64,000 bases of DNA from Lepidodermella squamata (taxonomy: Eukaryota > Gastrotricha): contig JBLDXI010000001.1 in the NCBI GenBank assembly GCA_047495785.1, positions 2,294,001 to 2,358,000 on the forward strand. Direction: 5' to 3'. Made by a program: the position numbers and the translations under genes. Positions 10,233 through 22,036 of this stretch are shown here, one piece after another. Each line of letters opens with the position of its first letter. The first letter of the stretch is position 1. The notes beneath the pieces are model-generated. The model saw only the letters and a program-made list of their open reading frames with translations, did no database searches and was not told where the DNA came from.

Positions 10233-10499
10233 TTAAGCGCGTTGTAAGGCGTGATTTCCCTGCATTCGTCGAATTTCCGAATTTATTTCGGACATTAGCA
10301 AGTCATACGCGTGGCACAGCGCGAGCGGCAGCGGCGACGAACTACCAACGGAGCCTGACAAAATAAACCAAACCAATCAAACACATAACAATGATCGACC
10401 GGTTAATCAGTTACAGCTCAAAATATTGCAGCGAATTTCGGCAATAATTCGCGAGTATTCGAGTAATTTTCGCACTTCTGCCGAAGTCGACATTTCCAT
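10233..10499 (-). CDS. Small helical protein at head of the zinc-finger array
   Basis: Two exons, 10415-10499 and 10233-10354, with a 60-base intron. Phases close to a 68-residue protein. MEMSTSAEVRKLLEYSRIIA and the C-terminal LLMSEINSEIRRMQGNHALQ are amphipathic helices. There is no zinc finger and no family I recognise. It is the most upstream gene of the array, 108 bp before array gene 11. The N-terminal helix pair resembles in style the helical first exons of genes 1 and 3, so it may be a finger-less member. Moderate confidence, because it rests on splice phase and position. Confidence 0.5.
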
Positions 10500-11217
10500 C
10501 TCGTGTGAACAGAGGAGACTGAAAATCCGAGTTAACCGCGCACTCTACACCGCGTAAACTGAAATTGAGTGTAATGATCACTCTCACGCGGTGAGGGCCG
10601 CCGGTCGTTGGCGCGCACGCCCGGAGATAGTGCGCGGGTGACCTAGAAGTGCGCGCAATTGCTACTAATAATAGCCCCAGCCGCCGCCTAGGTCATCGTT
10701 TTTATTACCATCGGTGGATTTCGGCGGTCTGAGTGGCCTAAGTAATTACGATGAATAAACTTGCCTGCTGCTGACAAATAATGGTCACCTGTGAATAAGA
10801 CTGCCAATTTTTTCAACAAGGGGTATTAATCGAATTGAGCTTGAAAGTCGAGTTGAAGTGACTTCAATAGTGCTGTCATTTCGTACAAAATTCAGAAACA
10901 GAATTCCCGCTGAATATTGGAGATGAGATATTTTGACATTGCCAGGAATGGAAAACAGCTGATGAATGCTTTTAAATTGGAAACTAATCGGCTACTTGGA
11001 AGCATTGGAAATTCGTTCAAAGCTACCTTGCAGCTGTTGTTCTTTTAGCAATCGAATTCATTTTAATCTCGGTATAAATTGATGATATATTCGTTAAATT
11101 CACATAAATATCCATGGCTTAGCATGGTTAATAAAATTGCTATTCGCTCAGCACCGTAGATAGTTTCAAAATTGCATTGAGAGTCACTGACCCTAAAAAA
11201 ATCGATTATTGTTCGGG
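10500..11217. other. Intergenic; likely promoter side of the zinc-finger array
   Basis: There is no gene. A G+C-rich patch at about 10560-10700 (GCCGCCGGTCGTTGGCGCGC) upstream of the small helical gene contrasts with the A+T-rich surroundings and could be the array promoter. No TATA box is obvious. Confidence 0.35.
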
Positions 11218-12991
11218 TTATATTTTTTCCTCGCCTCCATTTTTCGGCTTCCTTTTCCCGATCTGCAATAGCGGTTGGCCCGGGGCGAAGCGCTCACCCG
11301 GCAGCAAAACACCCGATGAACCGGCTCGGGTTTCGGGGAAAAACAGCAGGCAAAGAACGAATTCAATCGCAGCTACAGCTGCGAATGGCAGAAACGAATA
11401 CTGGCCAATAGCAATTCGCATCGCCGGGAACAAAAAGCTGCTGACGATGTTGAACGCCCAATTAGCGAGCAGCCCAACACTCATCGCCATTGGTCGAGCG
11501 TTTTGATCGAATAATTCTGCGGCGATGAAGGGAGCAATGGGCCCGGGGCCGATAGCGAAAAGAAAAACGAAGAGAGTGAATCCCAGAATGCTTGCTTGGA
11601 AAATCTGGAAAATACCAACAAAATTGTCATTAATTTAATTAACAATTAAAAAATCTTACATTGTATGTCAGAACTATGACCAGCAGTACTTGGGCGAGGC
11701 AGATACCAACCAGGCCGGTTAACATTAGTGGTCGCCTGCCAACGCGGTCGATGATGATAGCGCTTAGAATATTTCCAAGCAATCCCGCGACAGTTATTCC
11801 CAAATTAGCCAGTCCAGCCATATCTGCGGACAATCCGGTAGAAAACAGCACGGAGGCTGCGTAGAACAGAGCAGGGTCCAGCCCGGTTAATTGAGCGCAG
11901 ATCAGTACATTCACAACGATGATCAACGGCCACCATAGATGACGGTTCCTAAACACGCTCTTGAATGAAACTGGCTCGATTTTCGCCTCAACAGCTGATG
12001 CTTCTTTTATTTCGGCAATTTCAGCTTCTAGTTCTGCCTCGGGAATTCCACGAAGCTTTTTCAAAGCTGGAAAATCGTATTTAAGTAATTATTTTGCAAA
12101 TTTTCGAATTGAATACCTATCAATGCCAGATCGTCTCTGCCCTGGTCAAGTAACGCTCGGGGACTCTCGACCACGAAAAATAACATGACCCCATCGATAA
12201 CAAAAATGCCCATTTCGAAAACTGAAATTCATAAAATTATTGAAATGACCCTTTAATTGTTCGAAGCTCACGGAAAAGATAGTGCCAAGTTGATTCCTTT
12301 CCCAAAACATGGCCGAGCCCCAGAACGCTGGCACTGATGAGTCCGAGATTGACTCCAATTCCGATAAAAGTGCTCAATATACCGCGTAGTCGACAAGGGG
12401 CGTGTTCCAGGATGAGTGATGGAGCGATCACCAGAACGAAACCGGTTTGAAATCCCAAAATTGTTCGTCCGATGTAGAGCGGGATGTGACTGCCAGTCCA
12501 AGGTGTTATGAACATTACGGTGGCACCAGTGAGTCCGACAAAAGATCCCAGAAGAAGGGCATTTTTCCTTAAAAAAACGATCTTAATGCGTTGAATTTTT
12601 CGACGCAAACTGGCTTACTTTCCAATTATCCCAGAAACTTTTACTGGAATCCAGGTTGACCCAATAATACCACCGACTACGTACAGGGTAACGATGACGG
12701 ACCAGATGGAAGAAAGCTCAGCACTGGTCAGAATTTGCCCACTTTGCGCGAATGATTCATTCACGTAGTTATTCATCACTTGAAAAGGCGCGTTGATCAC
12801 CGCTGGGAAGATTTTTTCCAAATTCATTTTTCATGGGATATTTTTTGAAGATTCTTACCCATATTATAGCCGAAAGCGAATGCAGTCCCTAATATGACTG
12901 ATAGGTTACAGAATATCAGATAGCACGTCCAGCGTTGATTTTTCGCGGGAATCGATGGCGATTGAGCGGGTTTTCCAGCTTCGACAATCAT
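11218..12991 (-). CDS. SLC2/GLUT-like transporter A
   Basis: Six exons: 12859-12991, 12619-12802, 12272-12567, 12117-12221, 11660-12066, 11218-11604. Phases close to 503 residues, the usual GLUT length. Family marks: GRTILGFQTGF after TM4, VVESPRALLD before the cytoplasmic loop, IIIDRVGRRPLM, AIGPGPIAPF in TM10, and FFPETRAG after TM12. Twelve membrane segments are expected, at the plasma membrane or a vesicle. By comparison with human GLUT1, several hexose-contacting positions differ: the QQLSGIN motif reads AQLTGLD, the Glu before GPGP is Ala, and the Trp after GPGPIP is lost. Sugar transport is therefore doubtful. A TATAAATA box lies at 13100-13107. Its paralogues sit next to tyrosine hydroxylase genes in this window. 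Confidence 0.88.
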
Positions 12992-13099
12992 GATGGTTTT
13001 GCAGCAACAAAAACTAACCCAGTTGTTTTCGAATAATTCACGTTATTGTCAAAACGCCGTGAACTCGAGTGTTGACATGAGTGCATGACATGCATCGCT

Positions 13100-13107
13100 T
13101 ATTTATA
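13100..13107 (-). promoter_or_regulatory. TATA box of transporter A
   Basis: Reading on the minus strand, CTATAAATAAGCG lies about 110 bp upstream of the ATG. The same CTATAAATAAGCG string precedes TH-3 and TH-4, so it looks like a shared core-promoter type. Confidence 0.55.
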
Positions 13108-13225
13108 GACGATAAACCTCAGACGTCGGAGCTACCATCCATGCGAAACGGGAAAGCGTGCTAAGGTGAGATGAGCCTTCTGGTCGATCACGGCCACAAC
13201 AGCACGACTGGCCGCAAACACGGCG

Positions 13226-13545
13226 TTAACGCGCGCTCTCCAGGCTGGTTACACGTGAACCTTTTTATAATTTTAAAAACGCATTTAGCATAAGATTGTC
13301 GCGTGCTCTCTAAGTACGCAGAAGTAAAACGCATCTGCGTAATTGCAGAAAAAAAATCGTGAACAATAACGTTTCTAAGAAACTGTGTCATTACTTCGGT
13401 GGTTCTTCTTGAAAAACGTTATAAAATGAAAAACGATCCATGGAAGACGTTATATGATCCTGGACAAGAAGACAAAAGGGCTGGTGGAAAGTAGAACTTT
13501 CAGGAATCTCCAGCAAATTGCTCAAATACCGCAATATCAAATCTC
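13226..13545. repeat. Direct repeat copy 1 (about 320 bp)
   Basis: This segment from TTACACGTGAACCTTTTT through GGAATCTCCAGCAAATTGCTC recurs at 14789-15100 in the same orientation with scattered differences. Both copies hold GGAAGACGTTATATGATCCT. It encodes nothing obvious. Confidence 0.75.
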
Positions 13546-14788
13546 GCCGATTTTCCCTTGATTATATTGGAAGAAAACTGCAAAAAGGTTGCAAAACTGC
13601 ACTCGCTTTTCGAAACATTTCCAACATTATTAAACCATAAATTTAAATTTTATCTCACTTCCCCCGTGTTCGGGGTAAAAGGCGAAGGCGAACCAAACCA
13701 ACAACCCGATCAACAATTCTCAATTCTCCTGGGGTTTTGCTATTAATTTGAAATTTGCTAAAGAACCCTGAACAATTTAGAAAATTTATTTAATAATTTT
13801 CCATTATTTCCTTCATTATTACAATTTCGAAAAAATAATCACCGTGTTCCTCTCGAAGAGATCTATCCGATGACTTTGTAATACGACCTAGCGTCTGCAA
13901 AAAATTGACGGAAGAAATTTTGAAATTTTTCGATTTTCGGCCTCCAAAAAATTGATGAATCATCAGTAGTATCTGGCGCCCATGCAGTGTTGGGGATTTG
14001 ATTTGAAATCAAAATCAAAATCAAATCTCGCTCCCTCTAAAATCATTTTCTGTTCCTAAAATCAAATCTTAAAACACTGTAATCAATCAAATCCCCAAAA
14101 TCGTTGAAATCTTTGGAAATAATGCATGCGAGATTCAACCATAAAAAACACGAGGGAAACCTTGTCCAAGAAGTTTACTACTCGAAAATTTTACTTGGGT
14201 TTCCATCTTTATCAAGTTTTTACTTGGATCATAGGTAATTAAGGAGCGAATCCCCAAGAAAAAATACCAAACGCTAATAGCATGTATAGTCACCAACGTG
14301 ATCAGAGAAAAAAACTCGATTCGCCGACAACATCAAAGGCATAAATATGCCGCCAAGTTCAGGTCATCCCGATGATGTTTAAACCCAAGAAACTTGAAGT
14401 ATTTTATGATCATCCCGGCAGTTTGCTAATACGGGTCGCTATTTTCCCACGATGTTTCTGATTTTGAAATCCCTGAAATCAAGTTTTTTTGCGCCAATCA
14501 AATCTTTATTCGTTCAAATCAATCCCTGAAATCGTGAAAATCAAAATCTGAAAAATCGCCCATGGCGTTACACCCCTTTTCTCGTGAGTAGTCAGTCTAT
14601 ACTGATATCATGTCTATGGGGATAACTAACTATTGAAATACGAATTTCCACAACTCCATAATTTCCAGTTCACCGAAAACGATAGGCTATATTTTGAAAA
14701 TTCGACATCGACATCGACACATGTTTTCATTGGCATTAATTTTTTCGCAGCTCATTTCTCGTTATTAGGAAGCTCAAGAGCCGATAAA
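13546..14788. other. Non-coding stretch between repeat copies
   Basis: No gene. A simple-sequence run of AATCAAAATCAAAATC lies at about 14008-14030. The phrase GCTAAAGAACCCTGAACAATTT (about 13756) recurs near 15527 after the second repeat copy, so the repeated unit is probably longer than the well-conserved core. Confidence 0.4.
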
Positions 14789-15100
14789 TTAACGCCCTCC
14801 AGGTGTGGTTGGTTACACGTGAACCTTTTTTCAAAAATGCATTTAGCATAAGATTGTCGCGTGCTCTGTAAGTACACAGAAAGTAAAACGCATCTGCGTA
14901 ATTGCGTGAACAATAACTTTTTCAAGAAACTTTGTCATTAATTCTGTGATTCTTCTTGAAAAACGTTTATAATAAGAAAAACGTTCCATGGAAGACGTTA
15001 TATGATCCTGGACAAGAAGACAAAAGGGCTGGTGGAAAGTAGAACTTTCAGGAATCTCCATCAGCAAATCGCTCAAACTCCACGATATCATATATTGGAA
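14789..15100. repeat. Direct repeat copy 2 (about 310 bp)
   Basis: Same orientation as the copy at 13226-13545. Small indels separate the two; for example the A-run between GCGTAATTGC and GTGAACAATAAC differs. Confidence 0.75.
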
Positions 15101-16030
15101 CAAAATTGCAGAAATTTGCAAAATGGCACTATATAAGATTCGATTTTCGAAATATTTCGAACAATAATCGATAAATTAAAAAAATTTCCCCATGTCGGTA
15201 CCGGTTAGTCGAACCTAGCCGAACCTGTTTTAGCTTGGCCGGACCTATCTCCGAAGCTGTTTTGGCCTGTTTGAATCTCTCGGCATATGTTAGTCGAACC
15301 TATAGTCAAAGCGAGTTTGGCCTGTTCGAACCTGGGCGAACGTCTTCAGATGTGGCCAAACTATTTCCTCATATCGGCCAACTTCGTCTAACGCATTTTT
15401 AAGATTTTTTCACAACTTGGATATTTTTGACGTTGTCACCAAACTATTTTGCTTTTTGCTTTTTAATGGAATTTAACAACCGGAAAGACAATTCTCCTGA
15501 TTTGTTCGCTATTAGTTTGAAATTGGCTAAAGAATCCTGAACAATTTCAGTAAAAACCCTGAAAAACAGCCAGGAACCAGGAATACCTAAAAATTATCAG
15601 AGGCTTCCAACGTCAAAGTGTTTGGGGCATTTCGGTTATTTTTCAGGGTATTTTGGTTGATCTGAGTTACTGACGCTGCTCAGGGTTGTTTAGGAAATTT
15701 CAAATTAATAGCGAAAACACCAATAGGAAAATTTTTGCTCCGGAATTTATTATGTAATATGCATGATTATGCTACCTAAAGTAGGTCGAATTTTCGCGCT
15801 ATTTTATTTGAATTTTTCCATGCAAAAAATCGATCAGTTCAGAATTTAGCGCGCGTGGGAAATCCTTAAGCATAATGATGACAATTCAAAAATGGCAAAC
15901 AAGCGAGGCTCGATCAATTTTGATCATAAATAAATGCTCCGTTGGTCATTAATTGGTTTTTCGCGCTTTCATTAATTGAAACCATAATAATACTATGCGA
16001 TTTATTTTAATAATTTTCACCTGCTGATTA
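15101..16030. other. Non-coding stretch with degenerate repeats
   Basis: At 15196-15345 degenerate units built around TTAGTCGAACCTA and TTTGGCCTGTT(C/T)GAA recur two or three times. No coding sequence is supported. Confidence 0.4.
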
Positions 16031-17354
16031 ATGAAGCGTTTCGGTTTTTGGCTTTTATTAATTTCAATCACGATTCCGGTCAGCTATTGTGCGATGAGGA
16101 AAGCTGACAAGGATTACTTTTGCGATTCTTTATACGAGACCTGTCCTTACCTCTCGAGCAAAACTGCAGTTCCCACAGAGGGAGATTTCCAAATGGTAAA
16201 CGTCACCCTAGTTTTTTCCCCTTCAAGCTCCATCGAAATACGAGACTCCGACCAAAGGTGCTATATTATTTACATTCAGCCTGAATGCTAACTATCGGAC
16301 ATTATTCATTTCAGCTTTCAGATTCAGATGGAAATTTTCCTGCAGTGGGATCTTCCTAAATGCGCCAACTGGGAAGTAGACAGGCCGGATTTGAACGTAT
16401 CAAATACCTCAAAATTGGCGAACCTGTATTGCTCTCAAAGCTCCGATCGAATTTGGATTCCCCGCCTAAAACATGCGAACAGGTTAGGATCGAAAGCAAC
16501 ACCTTTGGACAGGTAAACTCGATGCGATTTTTAGACTTTTCAGTTCATTAAGTATCTATTTAGTAATGCGAATGTCATTATCACAAAAAATGGAACTGCG
16601 GCTTGGCAAATTTCCGGAAGATATTCATCATCCTGCCCTCTTTCATTCAATCGGTTATTTTTTACTTCGAATTTGAATGTTGATGAAAAAAAATATTTCG
16701 AATAGGTTTCCATTCGACAGGCAAATTTGCTCGATCAAAATCGAGGTTGCTAACTTCATGGAAGCATTTATGACCAACATCTCATCTGTTCAGCGTGTTC
16801 CCTTTGCAGATAGTGAAATCCTCAGCGACTCAGACATTTGGACCTTGGTCAGCAATTCCTCAAGAACAACTTATTCTTCGCGCTACGCATGGAACCTTCA
16901 ATCAGGCGCAGAATTCATATTTGAAGTAGAGCGGAAGGCCGATACTTACACCTACACAATATTTCTACCCATGGCTTTGATCACTGTTCTTCAGCTGAGC
17001 ACCTTCGCCATGCCCGCTGAAATGCCAGATCGAGCCGCGTTTTCAATGACAGTTTTTCTCTGCTCATCAGTTTTGTTGTCAGTCATCACGGAAGATTTGC
17101 CGACAACGGCTGAATCGCTTTACTTGACGCAAAATTTAGCCGCGCAAATGTCTCTCGGTGTTATTATAACGACGTTCGCTTTGATCACGTGCCGGCTCGG
17201 TTGCAATTACGAAGATTATTGGAAGGCGCCGGGCAAGATATGCAAAAATTACCTGTCACGAATAGATGTGATGGATTTGGCTGCTTTTTCTGTCGCTTTT
17301 CTAGTCTACATCATCCTAGACTGGTTAACTTTCTATTTTATGAAAATTGATTGA
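16031..17354 (+). CDS. Orphan Cys-loop ligand-gated ion channel subunit
   Basis: Four exons, 16031-16257, 16315-16512, 16564-16653 and 16706-17354, join in phase to 387 residues. A signal peptide (FWLLLISITIPVSYCA) leads into the ligand-binding domain: EIFLQWDLPKCANW, DRIWIPRL, and a Cys-loop rebuilt across the third intron as C-PLSFNRFPFDRQI-C, exactly 13 residues between cysteines. Four membrane segments follow; M2 lies in FSMTVFLCSSVLLSVITEDL. The M3-M4 loop is short. The paired cysteines of nicotinic alpha subunits are missing, and the M1-M2 linker (PAEMPDRAAF) lacks the usual PAR of anion channels, so ligand and ion selectivity cannot be assigned. It is likely a surface receptor subunit. 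Confidence 0.85.
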
Positions 17355-17713
17355 TTCAACACCTCATCGCGTTTCTACCTTAATTATGGATTGCCATTTT
17401 CACAAACATGTAATTGATTTTTTGACATTTTACACTGATTTTTCCCCATTTTTTGCGAGTTCAATATTTTCCTATCTTTTCCTATAACATTTGCTGTTGT
17501 TGTTACTAATTGATTTGGTTGAAAAAATTGCTATAGGTCAAAAGTGCAAACACGAGGCCTTGTCCAATAAAACAAGATCGTTGGAAAATATCTTGGATTC
17601 CGTTTGCCTCTACAACCTATTACTTGGCAACCTTCGTAATGTCGTTATGAATGCAGAAATTCGATTTTAACGACATAAATAATTTTTTTAATGAACGGAT
17701 AGACAAACATCAC
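17355..17713. other. Short intergenic stretch
   Basis: A+T-rich 3' flank of the channel gene; AATAAA occurs at about 17566. No gene seen. Confidence 0.4.
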
Positions 17714-18733
17714 TTAACCCTCTAAGGCCGGGAGCGTGTATACTCAAACTACGACTTCTCACCTTGAATTCTCATACTTCTCGATTTATGACGGAAAAAC
17801 GGCTTGGCAACATTTTAGATGGCCATCTGGACTACCCGATTCCGAAAACCGCAAACTCGCCGCGTTGATTGCGTAACACAGGTGAGCGCGCAAATCACGG
17901 GCACTCATGCCTATTGTGTAAACTCAGGCAAATTTCGACCAAATGACACGGGGGTTGCGCGGGCGGCCTGTTTTGTGTGCATCGATTTACTAACTGCGTG
18001 TTAGCTCAACTGGCCACTTGAGTTTACTCATGCACCTATGGTTATTTCGATATCTTTTTTTTTCATTTATGGTCGATAAAATAATAATCAAAGACATGGT
18101 GCGCACCCAGGGTGTGGCAGATGTTGTGCAACACAACATTGCGTAACAGTGATGAGTATTGTATTGTTACTCAATAATAAATGCACACTCACAATGCATA
18201 CGTTCAGACATATAAACCGCGCAGAGAGAGCGTATAGAATCACACATCTTTAGCTTATAGTTTAAGTTTTATTTCGAATTTGGCAAGTCAACTAATTTTT
18301 GATCCCGTGGTTAGCGGTAGTTGGCCTACAGCGATCCGAAGCGCGCTCGCGAACAACTAGCTGCGATATCTACCTGTGCTGCTGTTTTGCCGCCGTACGC
18401 CGACATTCCAGATGCCGCTGAATGCTGTTTAATCGCGATTTTTTCATCAAATTTATCAATTTTTTAAATTTTTGAATAAAATACATGTGATTTTTGCGCT
18501 CTTCCTGTGTTAACTCAAGTGCGAGTTTTTACAAATAATAAGTGTGAGTAAACTCAAGTGGGTACTTGTGTATAATCGGTATTGAGTGTCGTAAAAATCG
18601 CCATTCCAAAATATCACCCCCAAAACTGAGTTCACACAAGTTGCAGCTTAGTTAACTCAAAATGAGTGGTTTTTCCCCAATGAGTATACTCAAATTGTCA
18701 AAACTCAAGACGCTGCCGGCCTTAGAGGGTTAA
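17714..18733. mobile_element. Non-autonomous piggyBac-type element
   Basis: The left end reads TTAACCCTCTAAGGCCGG (17714-17731) and the right end CCGGCCTTAGAGGGTTAA (18716-18733). A TTAA at each edge fits the piggyBac target duplication, and the 14-bp inverted ends begin CCCTCT as that superfamily often does. The inside (about 1 kb) has no transposase frame. It holds many copies of a (A/G)TACTCAAA / ACTCAAGT motif, some inverted near both ends. Confidence 0.8.
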
Positions 18734-19892
18734 TCATCGAAATACCTTCTCTTCATATTTTTTGCAATCAATAGATAGATGAAACTAAGGGACATTTGAA
18801 ATTACTACGGGGGCATTACAATTTGACAACAAAAGGTACAACTTTGTAAAAAAAATCCGAAAATCAATTGCCAATTCTTTGCAAATTTTTACACCGTTTC
18901 AATTCCCTTGTCCTGGGCATAATTGTCGTATTTTTCCACGGCTCGGTTCAGTTAAGTCACCTGAGAAAAAAGGCTCGAAAGAAAGTTAAAATTTTGACAA
19001 GCTAAGTACAACTTTGACAACTCAATGATAAATGCCCCTTTTTAACTCGAGCGTCAGCAGTGATTCATCGTGTGCTTGGTGAATATTAACAATTTCTTAT
19101 TTGATTTCTGAATTTTTCTATTAAAACGCTGTTTTCAAAGGTATTGCTTCGAAACTTCCCAAAAAATATGAAAGAACGGCGATAGAATTTGGGAAAACCT
19201 TCTAAAATATCTACATGAGACAGGCTTCGTCTAAGTACCATTTGAAAATCGATTAAGACGTCTTACAAGATAGTTTTTTGAGTGTTCAAATTTTGTATCT
19301 GCTGTAAAAATTGTGTTGACGAGTTGTCAACATTGTATTTAAAAAATCGATATTTTTCAGGTAATTCACCTGGAACTGGCTCTTTAAAATTTACGGCTCT
19401 CACATCAATAATTACCATCTAAACGCCAGCTTCATTTTGGTATTAAAAATTCTATCTAATACCGCCCAGGTGAAGAGATCCAAAGGGGCAATTTTAGGGT
19501 CTTCGAGGGTTCGGTTTCAAAAATCAGCAGTCAGTAGTGGAATCGAATTCGGGAACACAAAATCGATACCTGTATTCTACAGAAGCCAAGGGATTTTTTA
19601 TATATTTTTTCACAATTTTAGGAAGTAAACCGCATGTTGGCCATTATGCAGAAAAATGTTATCGAACTTTTACCTGTAAAAACCGTACCCCTCGACGGTA
19701 AATGTTTTGCTCTCCCCCATTGCTTAGGAAAGAACTTTATCACGTTGTAAGTAAGGGATAATTACACGATATGACAAAGAGACATTTTAATAGCGCTTCT
19801 ATCACGCTGGTTCCAAGTGAAATTAATCTAATATTTTATTTGAAAATTCCTGAAAATTGTTCCCGCTTAGTTACTGTAATGTTAGAAAGTCG
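18734..19892. other. Intergenic stretch, no gene seen
   Basis: Short open frames only, none with a family match or supported splice sites. It separates the piggyBac element from the 3' end of transporter B. Confidence 0.4.
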
Positions 19893-21758
19893 TCATGCAG
19901 TACGACTACAATTCTTAGTGGGTAAGTCGTCCTCCTTCCGCCGATTTTTGCAGCCAATTTTCAATTGAACGAGCGGGCACTCAGGAGCGTACCGTTCGGC
20001 CGCCGACGTAACATCTGTCAAACCAACGCCTGTTTCCGGCATGAAAATCAGGCAAAACAAGAATTCAAGAGCAGCAACGGCAGCAAAAGGCAGGAAGGAA
20101 TATTGGTGGATTGTGATCTGCATGGCCGGGAAAATGAAGCTGCTGATGATGTTGCAAGACCAATTGGCGAAGAGTGACACGCTCATGCCCATTGGTCGAG
20201 CGTTTTGATCGAATAATTCAGCGGCGATGAAGCAAGGTATCGGCCCGGGTCCAGACGCGAAAAACAGGTGAAACAGAGCGAAACCCAAAATGCTCGCTTG
20301 GAAAACCTTTAAACAAATTTATAAAGTTTAGTGATTTGTCTTTGAAGATGTGAGAGAAAATAATATTACGTTATAGGTTAGAACGATGACCAGCAAAATT
20401 TGAGCCAGAGAAACACCGATCAGCCCGATGATCATCAATGGACGCCGACCAACTCGATCGATGATTATCGCATTGACGATGTTTCCAATAAGGTTCGCGA
20501 CTGATACGCCAAAATTCGCGAGTCCAGCCATGTCAGAAGGTAAACCAGCGGAGTAGAGCACATTTGCTGCGTAGAAGAAAACCGGAGCTAGACCGGTCAG
20601 TTGAGCGCAAATTTGCATATTCACGACAATAATTAAGGGCCACCATAGTGCGCGATTTTTGAATATAGTTTTGATTGAAACTAGTTCGATTTTTGCGTCA
20701 GCTGCTGATATTGCTTTTAGTTCGGTTAGCTCAGCTTCGACATCTTTCGCCGATCTTCCGCGAAGCCTTTTTAAAGCTGAAAATCAAGAGCTTGAAAAAT
20801 CAGATCGCAGGCATTGAATAGTTCCTATACCTTCTCTTGCTTGGTCTTCTTTGCCCTGATCGATTAAAGCTCGCGGGCTTTCGACGACAAAAAACAAGGC
20901 AGCTCCATCAATCAAATAAATGCCGAGCTCGAAGACTTGAAAAAATTAACAAAATTGATAAAATTAAAAAAAATTTGTATAATTAATTTTTAAAAATTTA
21001 AGAATTTGAAATAATTTTTTATTTACGGAATAAATATTGCCACGTCGACTCCTTTCCCAGCACAAAGCTGAGGCCCAGAATGTTCGATACGAGCAGGCCG
21101 AGGCTGATACCAATGCCGATGAAACTGCCCAGTATACCTCTCAGTTTGCCAGGTGCATGCTCTATAATTATCGAAGGCACGATCACCAGTGTGAAGCCAG
21201 CTTGAAATCCAAGTACGGTTCGTCCAATGTACAGTGGAATGTGGCTTTCAGTCCAGGGTGTTACAAACAAGATCACCGCACCAACGCACCCAATAGCAGA
21301 TCCCAAAATTAAAGAATTCCTCCTTTAAAATGTCGATTATAAATAGAAATTGTTGTGCAATCAATTATTAATTTGCAGTTCTCACTTTCCAATTTTGCTT
21401 GAAACTTTGACTGGAATCCAAGTTGATCCTATGATGCCGCCAATTAGATATAACGCAACTATAGCAGACCAGTTCGAACTAAGCTCAGCGCTTGACAAAA
21501 TCTGGCCACTTCTCGCAAATGACTGGTTGACGTAGTTGTTCATAACTACAAACGGGGCATTTATCACGCCTAATTACAAGGTAATTCTCAATAATTAACC
21601 CTGATAATTTTTCAAGAAATTTTTTTACCGAGGTTGTAGCCGAATAGGAACGAAGAGCCAAGAACGATTGAAAGATTGCAGTAGATCAAATAGAATGTCC
21701 AGCCACCACCTTTCTGATCCATGGGCACTGAAATAGCTGATTCACCGGTCCTTCCCAT
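19893..21758 (-). CDS. SLC2/GLUT-like transporter B
   Basis: Six exons at 21629-21758, 21386-21569, 21027-21322, 20831-20935, 20370-20776 and 19893-20306. The internal exons have exactly the same lengths as in transporter A. 511 residues. Marks: GRTVLGFQAGF, VVESPRALID, IIIDRVGRRPLM, FASGPGPIPCF, FMPETGVG. As in A, hexose-site positions are changed: AQLTGLAP replaces QQLSGIN, Ala replaces the Glu before GPGP, and Cys replaces the Trp. It is transcribed away from the decarboxylase gene, with 278 bp between start codons, so the two may share a promoter region. The C-terminal tail is basic and longer than in A. Confidence 0.88.
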
Positions 21759-22036
21759 TTGCCTGCAGATATTTGGAGGAAACAATATTTTTTACTTGTC
21801 TTATTTTTATTAAGGATTGATGGGGTTTTTTGTGAAGTAACTTTTTACCCGTCTCGCCTTCAAATTAAAATCCGCTCACACGTGATTATGATAACGGTGA
21901 AGAGGCGTGCTGGCGTAGACAGTTCATGCATATATACCTTTAGCACTGTTCCCTGGCCTCGAAAGACAAGAAAAAAATGTTTTAATCTTTAGTTGCAGCA
22001 CTTAGTTATTTACTTTAAAGAGCTAACATACCAAAA
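21759..22036. promoter_or_regulatory. Short bidirectional interval between transporter B and Ddc
   Basis: The two start codons are 278 bp apart and diverge. On the plus strand a TATA-like GCATATATACC lies at about 21928-21938, some 100 bp before the decarboxylase ATG. CACACGTG (an E-box core, CACGTG) is at about 21879-21886. Co-regulation is inferred from the spacing only. Confidence 0.45.

Noticed and set aside
16315-16564. Apparent frameshift in the channel gene between WIPRL and the ITKNGTAAW part
   Set aside because: Two frames seemed to conflict, but using the acceptor CTATTTAG at 16563 gives a 51-base intron and a continuous frame, so no frameshift is needed.
17819-18004. 61-residue ORF inside the piggyBac-type element
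   Set aside because: No similarity to a transposase or any protein I know, and the composition is like random DNA.
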